From positions 24,989 to 88,988 of the forward strand of contig NZ_CAAAIW010000011.1 of assembly GCF_900640115.1 (NCBI RefSeq): DNA of 64,000 bases, read 5' to 3'. Shown piece by piece: positions 54,995-64,000 of the stretch (within the stretch, counting starts at the first letter, position 1; the number at the start of each line of letters is the position of its first letter). A program made the position numbers and the translations under genes. This DNA comes from Legionella yabuuchiae. GTDB taxonomy: Bacteria > Pseudomonadota > Gammaproteobacteria > Legionellales > Legionellaceae. Below the pieces are notes generated by a model that searched no databases, was not told the origin of the DNA, and saw nothing but the letters and a program-made list of their open reading frames with translations.

Positions 54995-57433
54995 TTAGGC
55001 GTGTAAATCCTTATTTTCATTTTTTTTTCGATTTTGTTCAGTAACAACCACTCCAGTTGATGACCTACTGGTCAAAGGGCTAGATTTTAAAGCGATTTGT
55101 AAAACTTGCTCTATATTCTTAACCGGATGGATAGTTATTTTTTTTAGAACATTGTCCGGAATTTCGGTTAGATCTTTTTTGTTTTCTTCAGGAATAATCA
55201 CGTGCTTTATTCCTCCACGATGCGCGGCAAGGAGTTTTTCCTTTAATCCACCAATAGGAAGAACCTGACCTCGTAATGTGATTTCACCAGTCATCGCCAC
55301 ATCGGCTCGTACGGGAATCCCGGTAATGACCGAAACTAAGGCTGTACACATTCCAATACCGGCGCTTGGGCCATCTTTAGGTGTGGCACCTTCAGGGACA
55401 TGAATATGAAAATCGTGTTTTTCAAAGAAGTCTTCCGGTAAATCAAACAGTTCGGCGCGGCTACGTACTACGGTAAGTGCTGCATGAATCGATTCCTGCA
55501 TGACCTCTCCGAGCTGGCCTGTATGAATTGTTTTTCCTTTACCTGGCATCCTTGATGATTCTATCGTTAAAAGCTCCCCACCAACACTAGTCCAAGCTAA
55601 GCCAGTTACCTGACCTACCTGGTCGTGCTCTTCTGCTAAACCGTAACGGAATTTTTTTACGCCCAAATACTTCTCAATGTTCTTCTTAGTGACATTAATT
55701 TTTTTCGATTTTTTATGCGTTAAAATTTCTTTCACAACTTTACGACAAATGGTAGCAATATCACGCTCGAGATTCCGAACACCTGCTTCTCGCGTGTAAT
55801 GTCGTATAATCTCGTGCACGGCTTCTTCGCGTATATCAATTTCTTCAGTGCTTAATCCATTTAATTTAATTTGCTTGGGTATTAAATAATTTTTAGCAAT
55901 GTTGACTTTCTCATCCTCTGTATATCCGGCAAGCCGAATAACTTCCATTCGATCTAAAAGAGGAGCTGGAATTTCCAAGGAGTTCGCTGTAGCAATAAAC
56001 ATCACGTCACTCAAATCATAATTAACTTCTAAATAGTGATCGTTAAACGTGTGATTTTGCTCAGGATCTAATACTTCTAACAACGCAGAAGCAGGATCGC
56101 CGCGAAAATCCATTGCCATTTTGTCGACTTCATCCAACATAATTAGAGGATTTCTTACCCCGGCTTTACAGAGTTTTTGTATGATTTTCCCAGGCATAGA
56201 TCCGATGTAGGTACGACGATGCCCACGGATCTCCGCTTCGTCTCGAACCCCACCCAAAGCAATTCTAATGAAGGTACGGCCCGTAGCGTTTGCTATAGAT
56301 TGACCTAATGACGTTTTACCAACCCCTGGAGGGCCAACTAAGCATAATATAGGTCCTTTTAAGCGTTTGACGCGTTGTTGAACAGCCAAATACTCGATAA
56401 TACGTTCTTTAACTTTTTCAAGCCCGTAATGGTCTTTATCCAGCATTTTTTCAGCTTTGATCAAATCATATTGAATTTTATTTTTTTTCTTCCATGGGAC
56501 ACTAAGCATCCACTCTAAGTAATTACGAATAACCGTAGCCTCAGCGGACATTGGAGACATAAGTTTGAGTTTATTAAGCTCTGACATGGCTTTGTCTTTG
56601 GCTTCCTTCGGCATGCCCGCTTTATTAATAGACTTTTCAATCTGCTCAATTTCGCTGCCCTCTTCGCCAATTTCTCCCAATTCCTTTTGAATAGCTTTAA
56701 TCTGTTCATTGAGGTAGTACTCGCGCTGACTTTTTTCCATTTGACGCTTAACGCGACCACGCACTCGTTTCTCAACCTGGAGTAAATCAATCTCAGACTC
56801 AATGGCAGCCATTAAACGCTCCAATCGAGAACCAATATCTACCGTTTCAAGCAAGTCTTGTTTGTCTTCTACTTTTAAACTCAGATGGGCTGCTATAGTA
56901 TCCGCTAGGCGTCCAGGCTCTTCTATTCCAGAGATTGAACCAAGAACTTCAGGAGGGATTTTTTTATTAAGCTTGATATACTGTTCAAACTGCGACATTA
57001 AAGAGCGCGTTAATATGTCAATTTCTTGCTCTTTTAGCGTTTCGTTCAAATCGGTGATTTCTTCAAGATCGCTGCTAAGATACCCTTCGTGAAGATAATA
57101 TTGGAGCACTTTCGCGCGCTCTTCCCCCTCCACGAGAACTTTAACGGTTCCATCGGGTAGTTTGAGCAGTTGTAACACACTCGCTATGGTTCCAACATTA
57201 AATAAGTCTTTCGGGTTTGGATCATCATTAGCCGATTTTCGTTGAGCTACTAAAAAAATCTTTTTATTATTCAACATGGCGGCTTCTAAGGCTTTGATGG
57301 ATTTATCACGCCCTACAAAAAGAGGGATTACCATGTGAGGATAGACAACTACATCTCTTAATGGTAAGACGGGAAGATTAGACATCCCTTCGTTATCATT
57401 GTCGTTAGGTACCAGCTCATTTTCATTCGACAT
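54995..57433 (-). CDS. lon: ATP-dependent protease La
   Basis: Cytosolic AAA+ serine protease that removes misfolded and short-lived regulatory proteins. 812 residues. N-terminal LON domain ([20 protein letters not shown]), AAA+ with Walker [11 protein letters not shown] and Walker B MLDEVDKM, and a C-terminal protease domain with catalytic Ser in [14 protein letters not shown] and Lys in [13 protein letters not shown]. Stands in the standard order clpX-lon-hupB. Confidence 0.97.
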   Translation of the reverse strand: MSNENELVPNDNDNEGMSNLPVLPLRDVVVYPHMVIPLFVGRDKSIKALEAAMLNNKKIFLVAQRKSANDDPNPKDLFNVGTIASVLQLLKLPDGTVKVLVEGEERAKVLQYYLHEGYLSSDLEEITDLNETLKEQEIDILTRSLMSQFEQYIKLNKKIPPEVLGSISGIEEPGRLADTIAAHLSLKVEDKQDLLETVDIGSRLERLMAAIESEIDLLQVEKRVRGRVKRQMEKSQREYYLNEQIKAIQKELGEIGEEGSEIEQIEKSINKAGMPKEAKDKAMSELNKLKLMSPMSAEATVIRNYLEWMLSVPWKKKNKIQYDLIKAEKMLDKDHYGLEKVKERIIEYLAVQQRVKRLKGPILCLVGPPGVGKTSLGQSIANATGRTFIRIALGGVRDEAEIRGHRRTYIGSMPGKIIQKLCKAGVRNPLIMLDEVDKMAMDFRGDPASALLEVLDPEQNHTFNDHYLEVNYDLSDVMFIATANSLEIPAPLLDRMEVIRLAGYTEDEKVNIAKNYLIPKQIKLNGLSTEEIDIREEAVHEIIRHYTREAGVRNLERDIATICRKVVKEILTHKKSKKINVTKKNIEKYLGVKKFRYGLAEEHDQVGQVTGLAWTSVGGELLTIESSRMPGKGKTIHTGQLGEVMQESIHAALTVVRSRAELFDLPEDFFEKHDFHIHVPEGATPKDGPSAGIGMCTALVSVITGIPVRADVAMTGEITLRGQVLPIGGLKEKLLAAHRGGIKHVIIPEENKKDLTEIPDNVLKKITIHPVKNIEQVLQIALKSSPLTSRSSTGVVVTEQNRKKNENKDLHA

Positions 57434-57750
57434 CTTGATCCCTTATTCAAATGATTAATTTTAGGAAATACTTTATAACATACTTTAGACAATGTCCTAA
57501 TCTTGCTACTGTCTTTTCGAGCATTGCGAGAACTCAAGGACATTCGTCAGGTTACGTTTTTAAATGCTTAAAAGAAGAATTCTATTATGATGATGAATCC
57601 CTCCTGAATTCTTCAAAGATGGTGACGAATAAATCCGTTTATCACTTCTATTTTAATCGCTTAATTTTTTATATCCTCTTAGCCAAGCGTTATAGCCTGG
57701 CTACAAGCGTATTTTCGCTAAAGTATAGGTCGATGATGCTTCTAAAGAGG
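57434..57750. other. 317-bp lon-clpX spacer
   Basis: No gene I can support. Near 57680 the minus strand has a weak AGCCAGGC...GCTTGGCT hairpin 40 bp after the clpX stop that could slow transcription. I looked for a sigma32 promoter before lon: CTTGAG occurs near 57534 on the minus strand, but no matching CCCCAT -10 is seen. Confidence 0.5.
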
Positions 57751-59028
57751 TTATTCCCCGCTGCTTCGCGTAGCCGTTTGTAGAGGCTCTTCGCCTTCAT
57801 AAATCATGATGGGTTTTCCAGTACTGCTCACCACTGATTCATCGACAACCACTTTACTCACCCCTTCTTGAGAGGGTAATTCATACATGGTGTCCAAAAG
57901 TAAATTCTCAAGTATGGAACGCAAACCTCTAGCACCAATTTTACGATCCAAGGCTTTTCTAGCAATAATCCGCAATGCTTCCTCACGAAATTCAAGCTCA
58001 ACGCCTTCCATTTTAAATAACGCATAAAACTGTTTGGTTAACGCATTCTTTGGTCGACTCAAAATATCTACAAGCGCATCTTCATTGAGTTCATGCAACG
58101 TTGTAACCACCGGCAAACGGCCAACAAACTCAGGGATTAAGCCATATTTTACTAAATCTTCTGACTCTAACGCGCTTAACACTTCTTGCAAATCTTCTTT
58201 CGCTTTTTTATTTTTTAGCTGGGCAGAAAATCCGATGCTTGATTTATCACTGCGCTCGCGAATAAGTTTTTCAAGACCTGCGAACGCGCCCCCGCAAATA
58301 AATAAAATATTTGAGGTATCTACTTGTAAAAACTCTTGTTGCGGGTGTTTGCGACCACCTTGAGGAGGAACGGAAGCAATTGTTCCTTCAATTAACTTTA
58401 ATAACGCTTGCTGCACCCCTTCGCCAGATACATCTCGCGTGATCGATGGATTATCCGATTTGCGAGAGATTTTATCGATTTCATCGATGTATACAATGCC
58501 TTTCTGGGCCTTTTCTACATCGTAATCGCATTTTTGAAGAAGTTTTTGAATGATGTTTTCAACGTCTTCACCTACGTAGCCTGCTTCTGTAAGCGTAGTT
58601 GCGTCAGCGATAGTAAAAGGTACATTTAACAATCTTGCCAATGTTTGTGCGAGTAGGGTTTTACCGCTTCCTGTGGGGCCAATCAGCAAAATATTACTTT
58701 TTCCAAGTTCAATGCCATCTTGGTTTTTAAATTGCATGCGCTTGTAATGATTGTATACAGCGACCGATAAAACTTTTTTGGCGTGAGACTGACCGATTAC
58801 ATACTCATCCAAAAATTGAGAAATTTCTTTGGGGGTTGGCAAATGTGATTCGGCTTCTTCATGCGCCTCATGAGTCTCTTCACGAATAATGTCATTGCAT
58901 AATTCAACGCATTCATCACAAACAAAAACCGACGGTCCGGCTATCAACTTCTTTACTTCATGCTGGCTTTTACCACAGAAAGAACAATACAAAATCTTAT
59001 CCCCATCATTGCCAGAACTTTTAGTCAT
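57751..59028 (-). CDS. clpX: ClpXP ATPase subunit ClpX
   Basis: AAA+ unfoldase that feeds substrates to ClpP. 425 residues. N-terminal zinc finger with Cys in LYCSFCGKS and [10 protein letters not shown], Walker [12 protein letters not shown], Walker [10 protein letters not shown], arginine motif in [13 protein letters not shown] and the [18 protein letters not shown] sensor-2 region. The IGF-type loop that contacts ClpP is IGFSAQL. Follows clpP by 143 bp. Confidence 0.97.
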   Translation of the reverse strand: MTKSSGNDGDKILYCSFCGKSQHEVKKLIAGPSVFVCDECVELCNDIIREETHEAHEEAESHLPTPKEISQFLDEYVIGQSHAKKVLSVAVYNHYKRMQFKNQDGIELGKSNILLIGPTGSGKTLLAQTLARLLNVPFTIADATTLTEAGYVGEDVENIIQKLLQKCDYDVEKAQKGIVYIDEIDKISRKSDNPSITRDVSGEGVQQALLKLIEGTIASVPPQGGRKHPQQEFLQVDTSNILFICGGAFAGLEKLIRERSDKSSIGFSAQLKNKKAKEDLQEVLSALESEDLVKYGLIPEFVGRLPVVTTLHELNEDALVDILSRPKNALTKQFYALFKMEGVELEFREEALRIIARKALDRKIGARGLRSILENLLLDTMYELPSQEGVSKVVVDESVVSSTGKPIMIYEGEEPLQTATRSSGE

Positions 59029-59118
59029 CTACAAAACCCCTTTTTTATTAAGAAATTGAATTATTCCTTAATAAAATTTTAGCTAATTAGAAATTTATCG
59101 CCAGTATAATTCTGGTCG

Positions 59119-59153
59119 TGAGGGGGTAAAAAATCCGTAAAGACACCCCCTCA
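59119..59153. repeat. 9-bp inverted repeat in the clpP-clpX gap
   Basis: TGAGGGGGT and ACCCCCTCA separated by 17 bases. No T-run follows on either strand, so it is more likely an attenuating or RNA-stability hairpin than a full terminator. Confidence 0.4.
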
Positions 59154-59171
59154 AAAACTAAGCGCGTATTG

Positions 59172-59816
59172 TTAACGCGCTTCTTCTTTTACAGAGTCCG
59201 TTCGATCATAAAGCACTTGATCGACCAGACCATATGTTTTTGCCTGTTCTGCATTCATAAAATTATCACGCTCGGTATCTTTCATGATTTGATCAGGTGA
59301 TTTTTTAGTATGCTTCGCCATAATGCTATTTAAGCGCTCACGAACCGCTAGTGTTTCACGGGCGTGAATTTCAATATCCGTCGCCTGACCGCGGTATCCA
59401 CCAAGTGGTTGATGGATCATAACACGCGCATTAGGCAGACAATAACGCTTGCCTTCCGCACCGCTGCTCAATAATAACGCAGCAGCACTGGCTGCCTGAC
59501 CAATGCACAGTGTACTGACATTGGGCTTAATGAATTGCATGGTGTCATAAATCGCCAACCCGGCAGTTACGACCCCGCCTGGTGAATTGATATAAAGAGA
59601 AATATCTTTATCTGGGTTTTCGGACTCCAAAAACAAGAGCTGAGCTACCACTAGATTCGCCATATGATCTTCAACTTCACCGAGCAAAAAGATAATACGT
59701 TCTTTTAAAAGCCTGGAATAAATATCATAAGAGCGCTCACCTCGTGAGGTTTGCTCAACCACCATTGGCACAAGGCCACTAGCATTTCGAATAATGCGTT
59801 CCGATTCTCCCCGCAT
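59172..59816 (-). CDS. clpP: ClpP serine protease subunit
   Basis: 214 residues. Catalytic Ser in [14 protein letters not shown], His in [10 protein letters not shown] and Asp in DTERDNFM. The propeptide-like N-terminus ([22 protein letters not shown]) is standard. It lies 2 bp after tig, so the two are translationally close. Confidence 0.97.
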   Translation of the reverse strand: MRGESERIIRNASGLVPMVVEQTSRGERSYDIYSRLLKERIIFLLGEVEDHMANLVVAQLLFLESENPDKDISLYINSPGGVVTAGLAIYDTMQFIKPNVSTLCIGQAASAAALLLSSGAEGKRYCLPNARVMIHQPLGGYRGQATDIEIHARETLAVRERLNSIMAKHTKKSPDQIMKDTERDNFMNAEQAKTYGLVDQVLYDRTDSVKEEAR

Positions 59817-59818
59817 AT

Positions 59819-61150
59819 TTAAGCTCCTTTCTCTTCACTATCCTTTTTGGGATTCATCACTTCGTCATAAGACATCGTTTTTTTAACGGCTTTAGCGTCT
59901 TCTAAGATTTTCTCAGCCACCATTTCTTCCATAACGAGTGCTTCAATTTCAGCCAGATGCTCTTTATTCCCGGTGTACCATGATTTTAGTTCTTCTGGAC
60001 TGTCATAGGCACTAGCCATTTTATCAATCATAGCGTCTACGCGATCTTTATCAACTGATAATTCATGCTTTTTAACGTATTCTGAAAATAATAACCCTAA
60101 ATGCACGCGACGTTTTGCTTGTTCTTCAAACATTGAACGTGGGAAATCAGGAATTTTTTCATTGTCGCGATGTTCCGGTCCAAAAATACGATGATACATT
60201 TCATGTTTTAAGTGCTTAATTTCCTGGTCCACTAGAGAAGAGGGAATTTCAAACTCGTTTTTTTCTAACAATTTATCGAACGCTTTTTCACGATTCATCG
60301 AGCTGATGCGTCGCTCTAGCTCACGCTCCATGTTCTCTTGAATATCCTTCTTTAAAGCTTCGATACCACCTTCTTTAATGTTGAATTTTTCTGCAAACTC
60401 GTCATCAAGTTTAGGCAGCTTACCTTCAAAGATGGTTTTAACGGTTATTTTAAACGTAGCTTCTTTGCCAGCCAGATCTTGATGGCCATAATCTTCTGGG
60501 AAAGTCACTTTCAGATCAAATTCTTTACCTGGCTCAGCGCTGACAAGCCCTTCCTCAAAACCTGGAATCATTGAGCCAGAACCAAGAACGATTTCAAAAT
60601 CTTTAGCTTCTCCACCGTCAAAAGGTTCATCACCTAAGAACCCTTTGAAGTCAATCACGACCTTGTCGCCTTTTTCTGCTGGTCGTGATACTTCGTCCCA
60701 TTCTTTATTCTGTTCACGAAGCTTTTCAATCATATCATTAACGTCTGCTTCTTTGACCTCAGCATCAGCCACTTCAACTTCCGCTTTCTCTAGCTCATTG
60801 ACTTTAATTTCAGGGTAGACTTCAAATACCGCGCTGTATTGAAAATCTTTTCCAGATTCAAGTTGTTCTGGTTCAATGGTTGGATAGCCTGCAGGAACCA
60901 GCTCCTTTTCTTTCAAGGCTTCAAATAACGTCGACTGCACCATATCACGCGCGACTTCTTCGCGAACTGAATCGGAATAACGTTTTTTGACCACATCAAA
61001 TGGTACCTTACCTGGACGAAAGCCATCAATTTTAACTTTGCGAGCAAGACTTTTGAGACGTTGGCTCACTTCTTCCTCTACTTTTTCGGTTGGTACCGAA
61101 ATAGTCACTTTACGTTCCAAACCTTTCAAGGTCTCAACAGAAACTTGCAT
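59819..61150 (-). CDS. tig: Trigger factor
   Basis: Ribosome-bound chaperone and prolyl isomerase. 443 residues. The ribosome-binding loop is GFRPGKVP (about residues 44-51), the FKBP-like domain [20 protein letters not shown] follows at about 160-180, and the C-terminal helical arms make up the chaperone body. First gene of the tig-clpP-clpX-lon series; tRNA-Leu lies 33 bp upstream. Confidence 0.96.
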   Translation of the reverse strand: MQVSVETLKGLERKVTISVPTEKVEEEVSQRLKSLARKVKIDGFRPGKVPFDVVKKRYSDSVREEVARDMVQSTLFEALKEKELVPAGYPTIEPEQLESGKDFQYSAVFEVYPEIKVNELEKAEVEVADAEVKEADVNDMIEKLREQNKEWDEVSRPAEKGDKVVIDFKGFLGDEPFDGGEAKDFEIVLGSGSMIPGFEEGLVSAEPGKEFDLKVTFPEDYGHQDLAGKEATFKITVKTIFEGKLPKLDDEFAEKFNIKEGGIEALKKDIQENMERELERRISSMNREKAFDKLLEKNEFEIPSSLVDQEIKHLKHEMYHRIFGPEHRDNEKIPDFPRSMFEEQAKRRVHLGLLFSEYVKKHELSVDKDRVDAMIDKMASAYDSPEELKSWYTGNKEHLAEIEALVMEEMVAEKILEDAKAVKKTMSYDEVMNPKKDSEEKGA

Positions 61151-61183
61151 CTAGTCACCTCTTGAAATTATTTATTTTAAAAA

Positions 61184-61268
61184 TGGTGCGAAAGGAGAGA
61201 CTCGAACTCTCACGGGTTGCCCCACTGGAACCTAAATCCAGCGCGTCTACCAGTTCCGCCACTTTCGC
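61184..61268 (-). tRNA. tRNA-Leu (anticodon TAG)
   Basis: 85 nt with encoded CCA and a long variable arm. Acceptor GCGAAAG/CTTTCGC, anticodon loop TTTAGGT. Confidence 0.97.
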
Positions 61269-61361
61269 AAACAGGGTGGAATTATTAAACAGTAGTGTTA
61301 TCTTGTAAAGACTCAAGATAAACCTAATATAGAGAATTTAGACATTTAATTTATAAGGTAT

Positions 61362-61438
61362 TGGGGTGAACGATGGGACTCGAACCCACGACAACCGGGA
61401 TCACAACCCGGGGCTCTACCAACTGAGCTACGCCCACC
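61362..61438 (-). tRNA. tRNA-His (anticodon GTG)
   Basis: 77 nt including the encoded extra G at -1 and CCA. Anticodon loop TTGTGAT; discriminator C pairs with G-1, as usual for bacterial tRNA-His. Confidence 0.96.
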
Positions 61439-61468
61439 ATATTAAACACCTGAATACCGCTTGGCGTA

Positions 61469-61545
61469 TGGCACGCCCGGCAGGATTCGAACCTGCTACC
61501 CTCGGCTTAGAAGGCCGATGCTCTATCCAGATGAGCTACGGGCGC
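61469..61545 (-). tRNA. tRNA-Arg (anticodon TCT)
   Basis: 77 nt with encoded CCA. Acceptor GCGCCCG/CGGGCGT (G-U first pair), anticodon loop CTTCTAA. Confidence 0.96.
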
Positions 61546-61592
61546 ATTTATGCGATGGCATTATACCATTCCCTTCAATCCGGGTATCAAAT

Positions 61593-61669
61593 TGGTCGGG
61601 GTGGAGAGATTCGAACTCCCGACATCCTGCTCCCAAAGCAGGCGCGCTACCAGGCTGCGCTACACCCCG
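61593..61669 (-). tRNA. tRNA-Pro (anticodon TGG)
   Basis: 77 nt with encoded CCA. Acceptor CGGGGTG/CACCCCG, anticodon loop TTTGGGA. First gene of the Pro-Arg-His-Leu tRNA series. Confidence 0.97.
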
Positions 61670-61697
61670 TTGATCCCGTCCCAAGGACAGAGCGCAA

Positions 61698-61726
61698 ATG
61701 ATACTCTTGAGCGAAAGTAAGGTCAA
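61698..61726 (-). promoter_or_regulatory. Strong sigma70 promoter of the tRNA operon
   Basis: On the minus strand TTGACC (-35), 17-bp spacer, TATCAT (-10), about 30 bp before tRNA-Pro. It probably drives Pro-Arg-His-Leu tRNAs and perhaps tig. Confidence 0.75.
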
Positions 61727-61870
61727 TAAGCTAAGGGTAAATTTTTTTTGAACTTTTCAAATCCTTTAATAATTTTAGAATATTAAAACGTGTTTGTGTC
61801 ATAAGTTCACGAAAGATTGTATCACTGATGTTCTTTCGCTAGGATTAGACAAACTCTATTCAGGTATAGA

Positions 61871-63097
61871 ATGCCCATGAAAACAAAACTCTTACCTTTG
61901 TTCGATACCTTAGACCAGCTTCATAAAAATGCGGAGTATGTGCAATTACCCGATAAGGCTTTTGAATCGGATTTTTTAAAATGTTTAAATTTTTTAAATA
62001 GCTACCGCGGCAGTCAAGGGACGTTTAATAGTTACCGTAGAGAAACTGAGCGTTTATTGCAATGGTGCTGGCATATTCGAAGTCTGACCTTAAGTCAACT
62101 AAAGCGCGATGATATTGAGCAGTTCATACGCTTTTGCCAAAATCCTCCTCATACTTGGATTAGTTTGAAGAAAGTTCCCCGTTTTATAGAAAAAGATGGG
62201 CTTCGAGTTCCTAATCCTCTTTGGCGACCATTTGTGGTAACGCAACCTAAATCTGCGCGCAAGCGGGGAGATAGCCTCTCGCTTGCGCAATTTAATTTAT
62301 CTCAAGGCGCTGTTTCCGAAATCTTTGCGATTTTAAGTACACTGTTTAATTTTTTAATTGCTGAGGAATATCTGGTTTCAAACCCCGTCGCTTTGATTCG
62401 CCAAAAAAGTAAATTTATACGCAAGCGACAGCAAAATGCGCCCATTCGGCGTTTAAGTTTAACCCAGTGGGACGCCGTCTTAACAGCTGTGGAAAAATTG
62501 GCCAATGAACAGCCTGAAAAACATGAGCGGACACGATTTATTTTAAGCCTTTTATACGGTATGTATTTACGAATTTCCGAAGTAGTAGCAAGCGATCGCT
62601 GGATTCCAACCATGAATGATTTCATGAAGGACAGTAATGGTTCTTGGTGGTTTACAACCGTGGGTAAAGGCAATAAAGAACGACAGATTGCAGTCAGTGA
62701 AGCGATGCTCAGCAGTTTAATTCGTTGGCGAACATGGTTAGGCCTCTCCCCTCTTCCCTCTCCGGCTGATAATTCGCCGCTTATTCCTAAGCTTCGAGGC
62801 TCAGGCCCGATGAGTGACACGGTTCCTATTAGGCGCCTTGTCCAACAATGTTTTGATTTAGCTGCGGATGAGTTAAGAAAAATAAACGAACATGAAGAAG
62901 CGGATAATCTATCAGCCGCCACCGTGCATTGGCTTAGACATACGGGCATATCTGAGGACGTTAAAATTAGACCCCGTGAACATGTTCGGGATGATGCGGG
63001 CCATAGTTCAAGCGCAACCACCGATCGCTATATTGATGTCGAATTACAAGAACGCTATCAATCGGCTAAACATAAGCGAATCATCCCCTCAGACTAG
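61871..63097 (+). CDS. Tyrosine recombinase / phage-type integrase
   Basis: 408 residues. N-terminal SAM-like core-binding domain (about 50-190) and a C-terminal catalytic domain with Arg in LLYGMYLRISEVV, His-x2-Arg in HWLRHTG, the second His in DDAGHSS and the nucleophile Tyr in TTDRYIDVE. All catalytic residues seem present. It lies 200 bp beyond the tRNA-Pro start, pointing away from it. No other phage or ICE genes follow, so it may be a lone recombinase or the border of an element outside the window. Confidence 0.9.
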   Translation: MPMKTKLLPLFDTLDQLHKNAEYVQLPDKAFESDFLKCLNFLNSYRGSQGTFNSYRRETERLLQWCWHIRSLTLSQLKRDDIEQFIRFCQNPPHTWISLKKVPRFIEKDGLRVPNPLWRPFVVTQPKSARKRGDSLSLAQFNLSQGAVSEIFAILSTLFNFLIAEEYLVSNPVALIRQKSKFIRKRQQNAPIRRLSLTQWDAVLTAVEKLANEQPEKHERTRFILSLLYGMYLRISEVVASDRWIPTMNDFMKDSNGSWWFTTVGKGNKERQIAVSEAMLSSLIRWRTWLGLSPLPSPADNSPLIPKLRGSGPMSDTVPIRRLVQQCFDLAADELRKINEHEEADNLSAATVHWLRHTGISEDVKIRPREHVRDDAGHSSSATTDRYIDVELQERYQSAKHKRIIPSD

Positions 63098-63241
63098 GGT
63101 CACTGACTTAACAAGAGTGGATTTCTGTCTAAGGTGGAGATGGCCTAAAGATGACAGGCCAAGTAGCCGTGGGTATCCCTGCGCTTGAAAGACTAAACAT
63201 CCTTAACTTACGTCACCATTGTTCATAACTTTGGATGCAGA

Positions 63242-63652
63242 TTAAGGTTTATAAATCGTTAAAATTATTGCAGCAATAATCCATAAAACCAAGCCGGCTA
63301 GAGTAGTGGCTGGTCGAGGGGTGGGAATTTTTCGTTTGATTTCCCAGGCTCTTAGCAACAAAAAAGGAATAATGGCCAGAAAAAACAAGTGCAGAACCTG
63401 CACTGAATTTTGCTGTAAGGATAACCATGAAGATAGGGTATGCAATGCATAATGAAATCCCTCCTTACATTGCAATAAGAACCATAACTCAAAAGGCTCA
63501 TATTGTTCGATTAGCCAAGAAGCCAAGACCAAGGGTAAGAGAAATTTCAAGCCAGGAACAGAGGTTATCCGCTTGTACACACCTGCAAACTCCTGTGAAA
63601 AAAACACAAGAATTGAGGTGCTCAGTACAATAAGTCCTAATGTGAGAAACAT
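63242..63652 (-). CDS. Small conserved membrane protein
   Basis: 136 residues with four hydrophobic segments (about 1-18, 33-50, 85-102, 115-133). No family recognised. It is convergent with the integrase. The 144-bp spacer between them holds a short GGCCT/AGGCC hairpin near 63143 and nothing else. Confidence 0.65.
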   Translation of the reverse strand: MFLTLGLIVLSTSILVFFSQEFAGVYKRITSVPGLKFLLPLVLASWLIEQYEPFELWFLLQCKEGFHYALHTLSSWLSLQQNSVQVLHLFFLAIIPFLLLRAWEIKRKIPTPRPATTLAGLVLWIIAAIILTIYKP

Positions 63653-63775
63653 GCTAACCCTCTATTACGATTGAGAATAAAATTTGATTAAGTCCAAGAA
63701 TTAGAGCAAGCGACATTTTTGATTAAATATTATACTAAAAATATCGAAAAAAACCAACCATCTACATTAGAAATT

Positions 63776-63912
63776 TGCTCTGTACATGACAAAAAAACCT
63801 GTCATGCCCGCGCAGGCGGGCAACCATTTCTGGTTTGGCACTGAAGTAAATTAAGATAACTCGCTGCCATAGAATGAAAATCATATAATCTCGATCGTCA
63901 ACAGGGGGTTAT
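63776..63912 (+). mobile_element. IS4-type element end, copy 2
   Basis: Near-identical reverse complement of 49669-49805 (for example GGCAACCATTTCTGGTTTGG). Sequence identity stops at GGTTATA, exactly where the stub's start codon would follow, because a TACCC palindromic element sits there. The transposase itself may resume beyond the window. Confidence 0.7.
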
Positions 63913-63913
63913 A

Positions 63914-64000
63914 TACCCGTAATCTTTCAAAATGCGTGATTTATGCTTTTTCTTTTTCGCCCTGCCGCATTTTAAAAAACTCGCAAGGGAATGAGCCATT
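63914..64000 (+). repeat. TACCC palindromic element, cut by window end
   Basis: 87 bp identical by eye to the left part of the long element at 49110, preceded by TA (63912-63913). It appears to be inserted at the TA of the IS transposase start region (GGTTATATGG in copy 1). Confidence 0.75.

Noticed and set aside
57451..57783. 110-codon plus-strand frame between lon and clpX
   Set aside because: No ribosome site, no recognised family, overlaps the clpX 3' end, and the frame is the only coding hint in a normal regulatory gap.
62302..63021. 239-codon minus-strand frame opposite the integrase
   Set aside because: The plus-strand integrase has all catalytic residues; the antisense product looks like a composition artefact.

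Overview
The window is a chromosomal piece of a gammaproteobacterium, moderately AT-rich by eye. The gene content suggests a host-associated member of the Legionellales (the Legionella/Coxiella/Aquicella side), but this is inference: no rRNA or species marker is present. Pointers are the tig-clpP-clpX-lon-hupB-ppiD order, a SUF-only Fe-S locus with its own Rrf2 regulator, the ferrooxidans-type GshA, and several large orphan proteins (ankyrin-like, giant protease/ATPase, DUF1704) that look like host-interaction proteins.

Layout. 0.1-7.2 kb: housekeeping genes uvrD, dtd, mlaA, trmL, gshB-gshA and a rhodanese. 7.2-17.3 kb: two divergent accessory genes, an ankyrin-like protein (minus strand) and a 3008-residue protein (plus strand) that joins a CE-clan (Ulp1/C48-like) cysteine protease signature to a SecA-like ATPase motor; a perfect 10+10 palindrome lies between them. 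17.4-20.3 kb: rhodanese-secB-gpsA, convergent with murI. 20.3-24.5 kb: a 511-residue orphan, a DUF1704/QEGLA putative metallopeptidase, a 70-residue BamC-like lipoprotein and dapA. 24.7-31.8 kb: a glycine-zipper lipoprotein, pilU, a membrane protein, an AddB-like Fe-S nuclease, a TIGR01777 SDR and an orphan. 31.9-38.9 kb: the SUF operon (regulator-B-C-D-S-U-T) followed by epmA, with a two-site operator upstream. 39-40.8 kb: an HAD acid phosphatase and an SDR.

40.8-49.8 kb is a rearranged accessory island. It holds a frameshifted tfoX-like gene, a broken VOC gene fused to an inverted remnant of pqqB-pqqC (carrying a 7-bp tandem expansion), a DHA2-type MFS pump, a PQQ dehydrogenase of the Gcd type without any export signal, and an intact pqqA-pqqB-pqqCD-pqqE operon. 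The dehydrogenase and the pqq genes form one cofactor-plus-enzyme unit. An IS4-like transposase stub and palindromic elements end the island.

50.0-61.2 kb: udk-fabI, a Cys-rich orphan, and the protein quality-control cluster tig-clpP-clpX-lon-hupB-ppiD (all minus strand), with tRNA-Val/Asp inside it and tRNA-Pro/Arg/His/Leu upstream. 61.9-64 kb: a tyrosine recombinase, a membrane protein, and a second IS end with a palindromic element cut by the window edge.

A recurring theme is short palindromic elements with TACCC...GGGTA ends, flanked by TA. They occur at five sites in long, short and decayed forms and look like a TA-targeting MITE family. Several unrelated long inverted repeats occupy other intergenic gaps.
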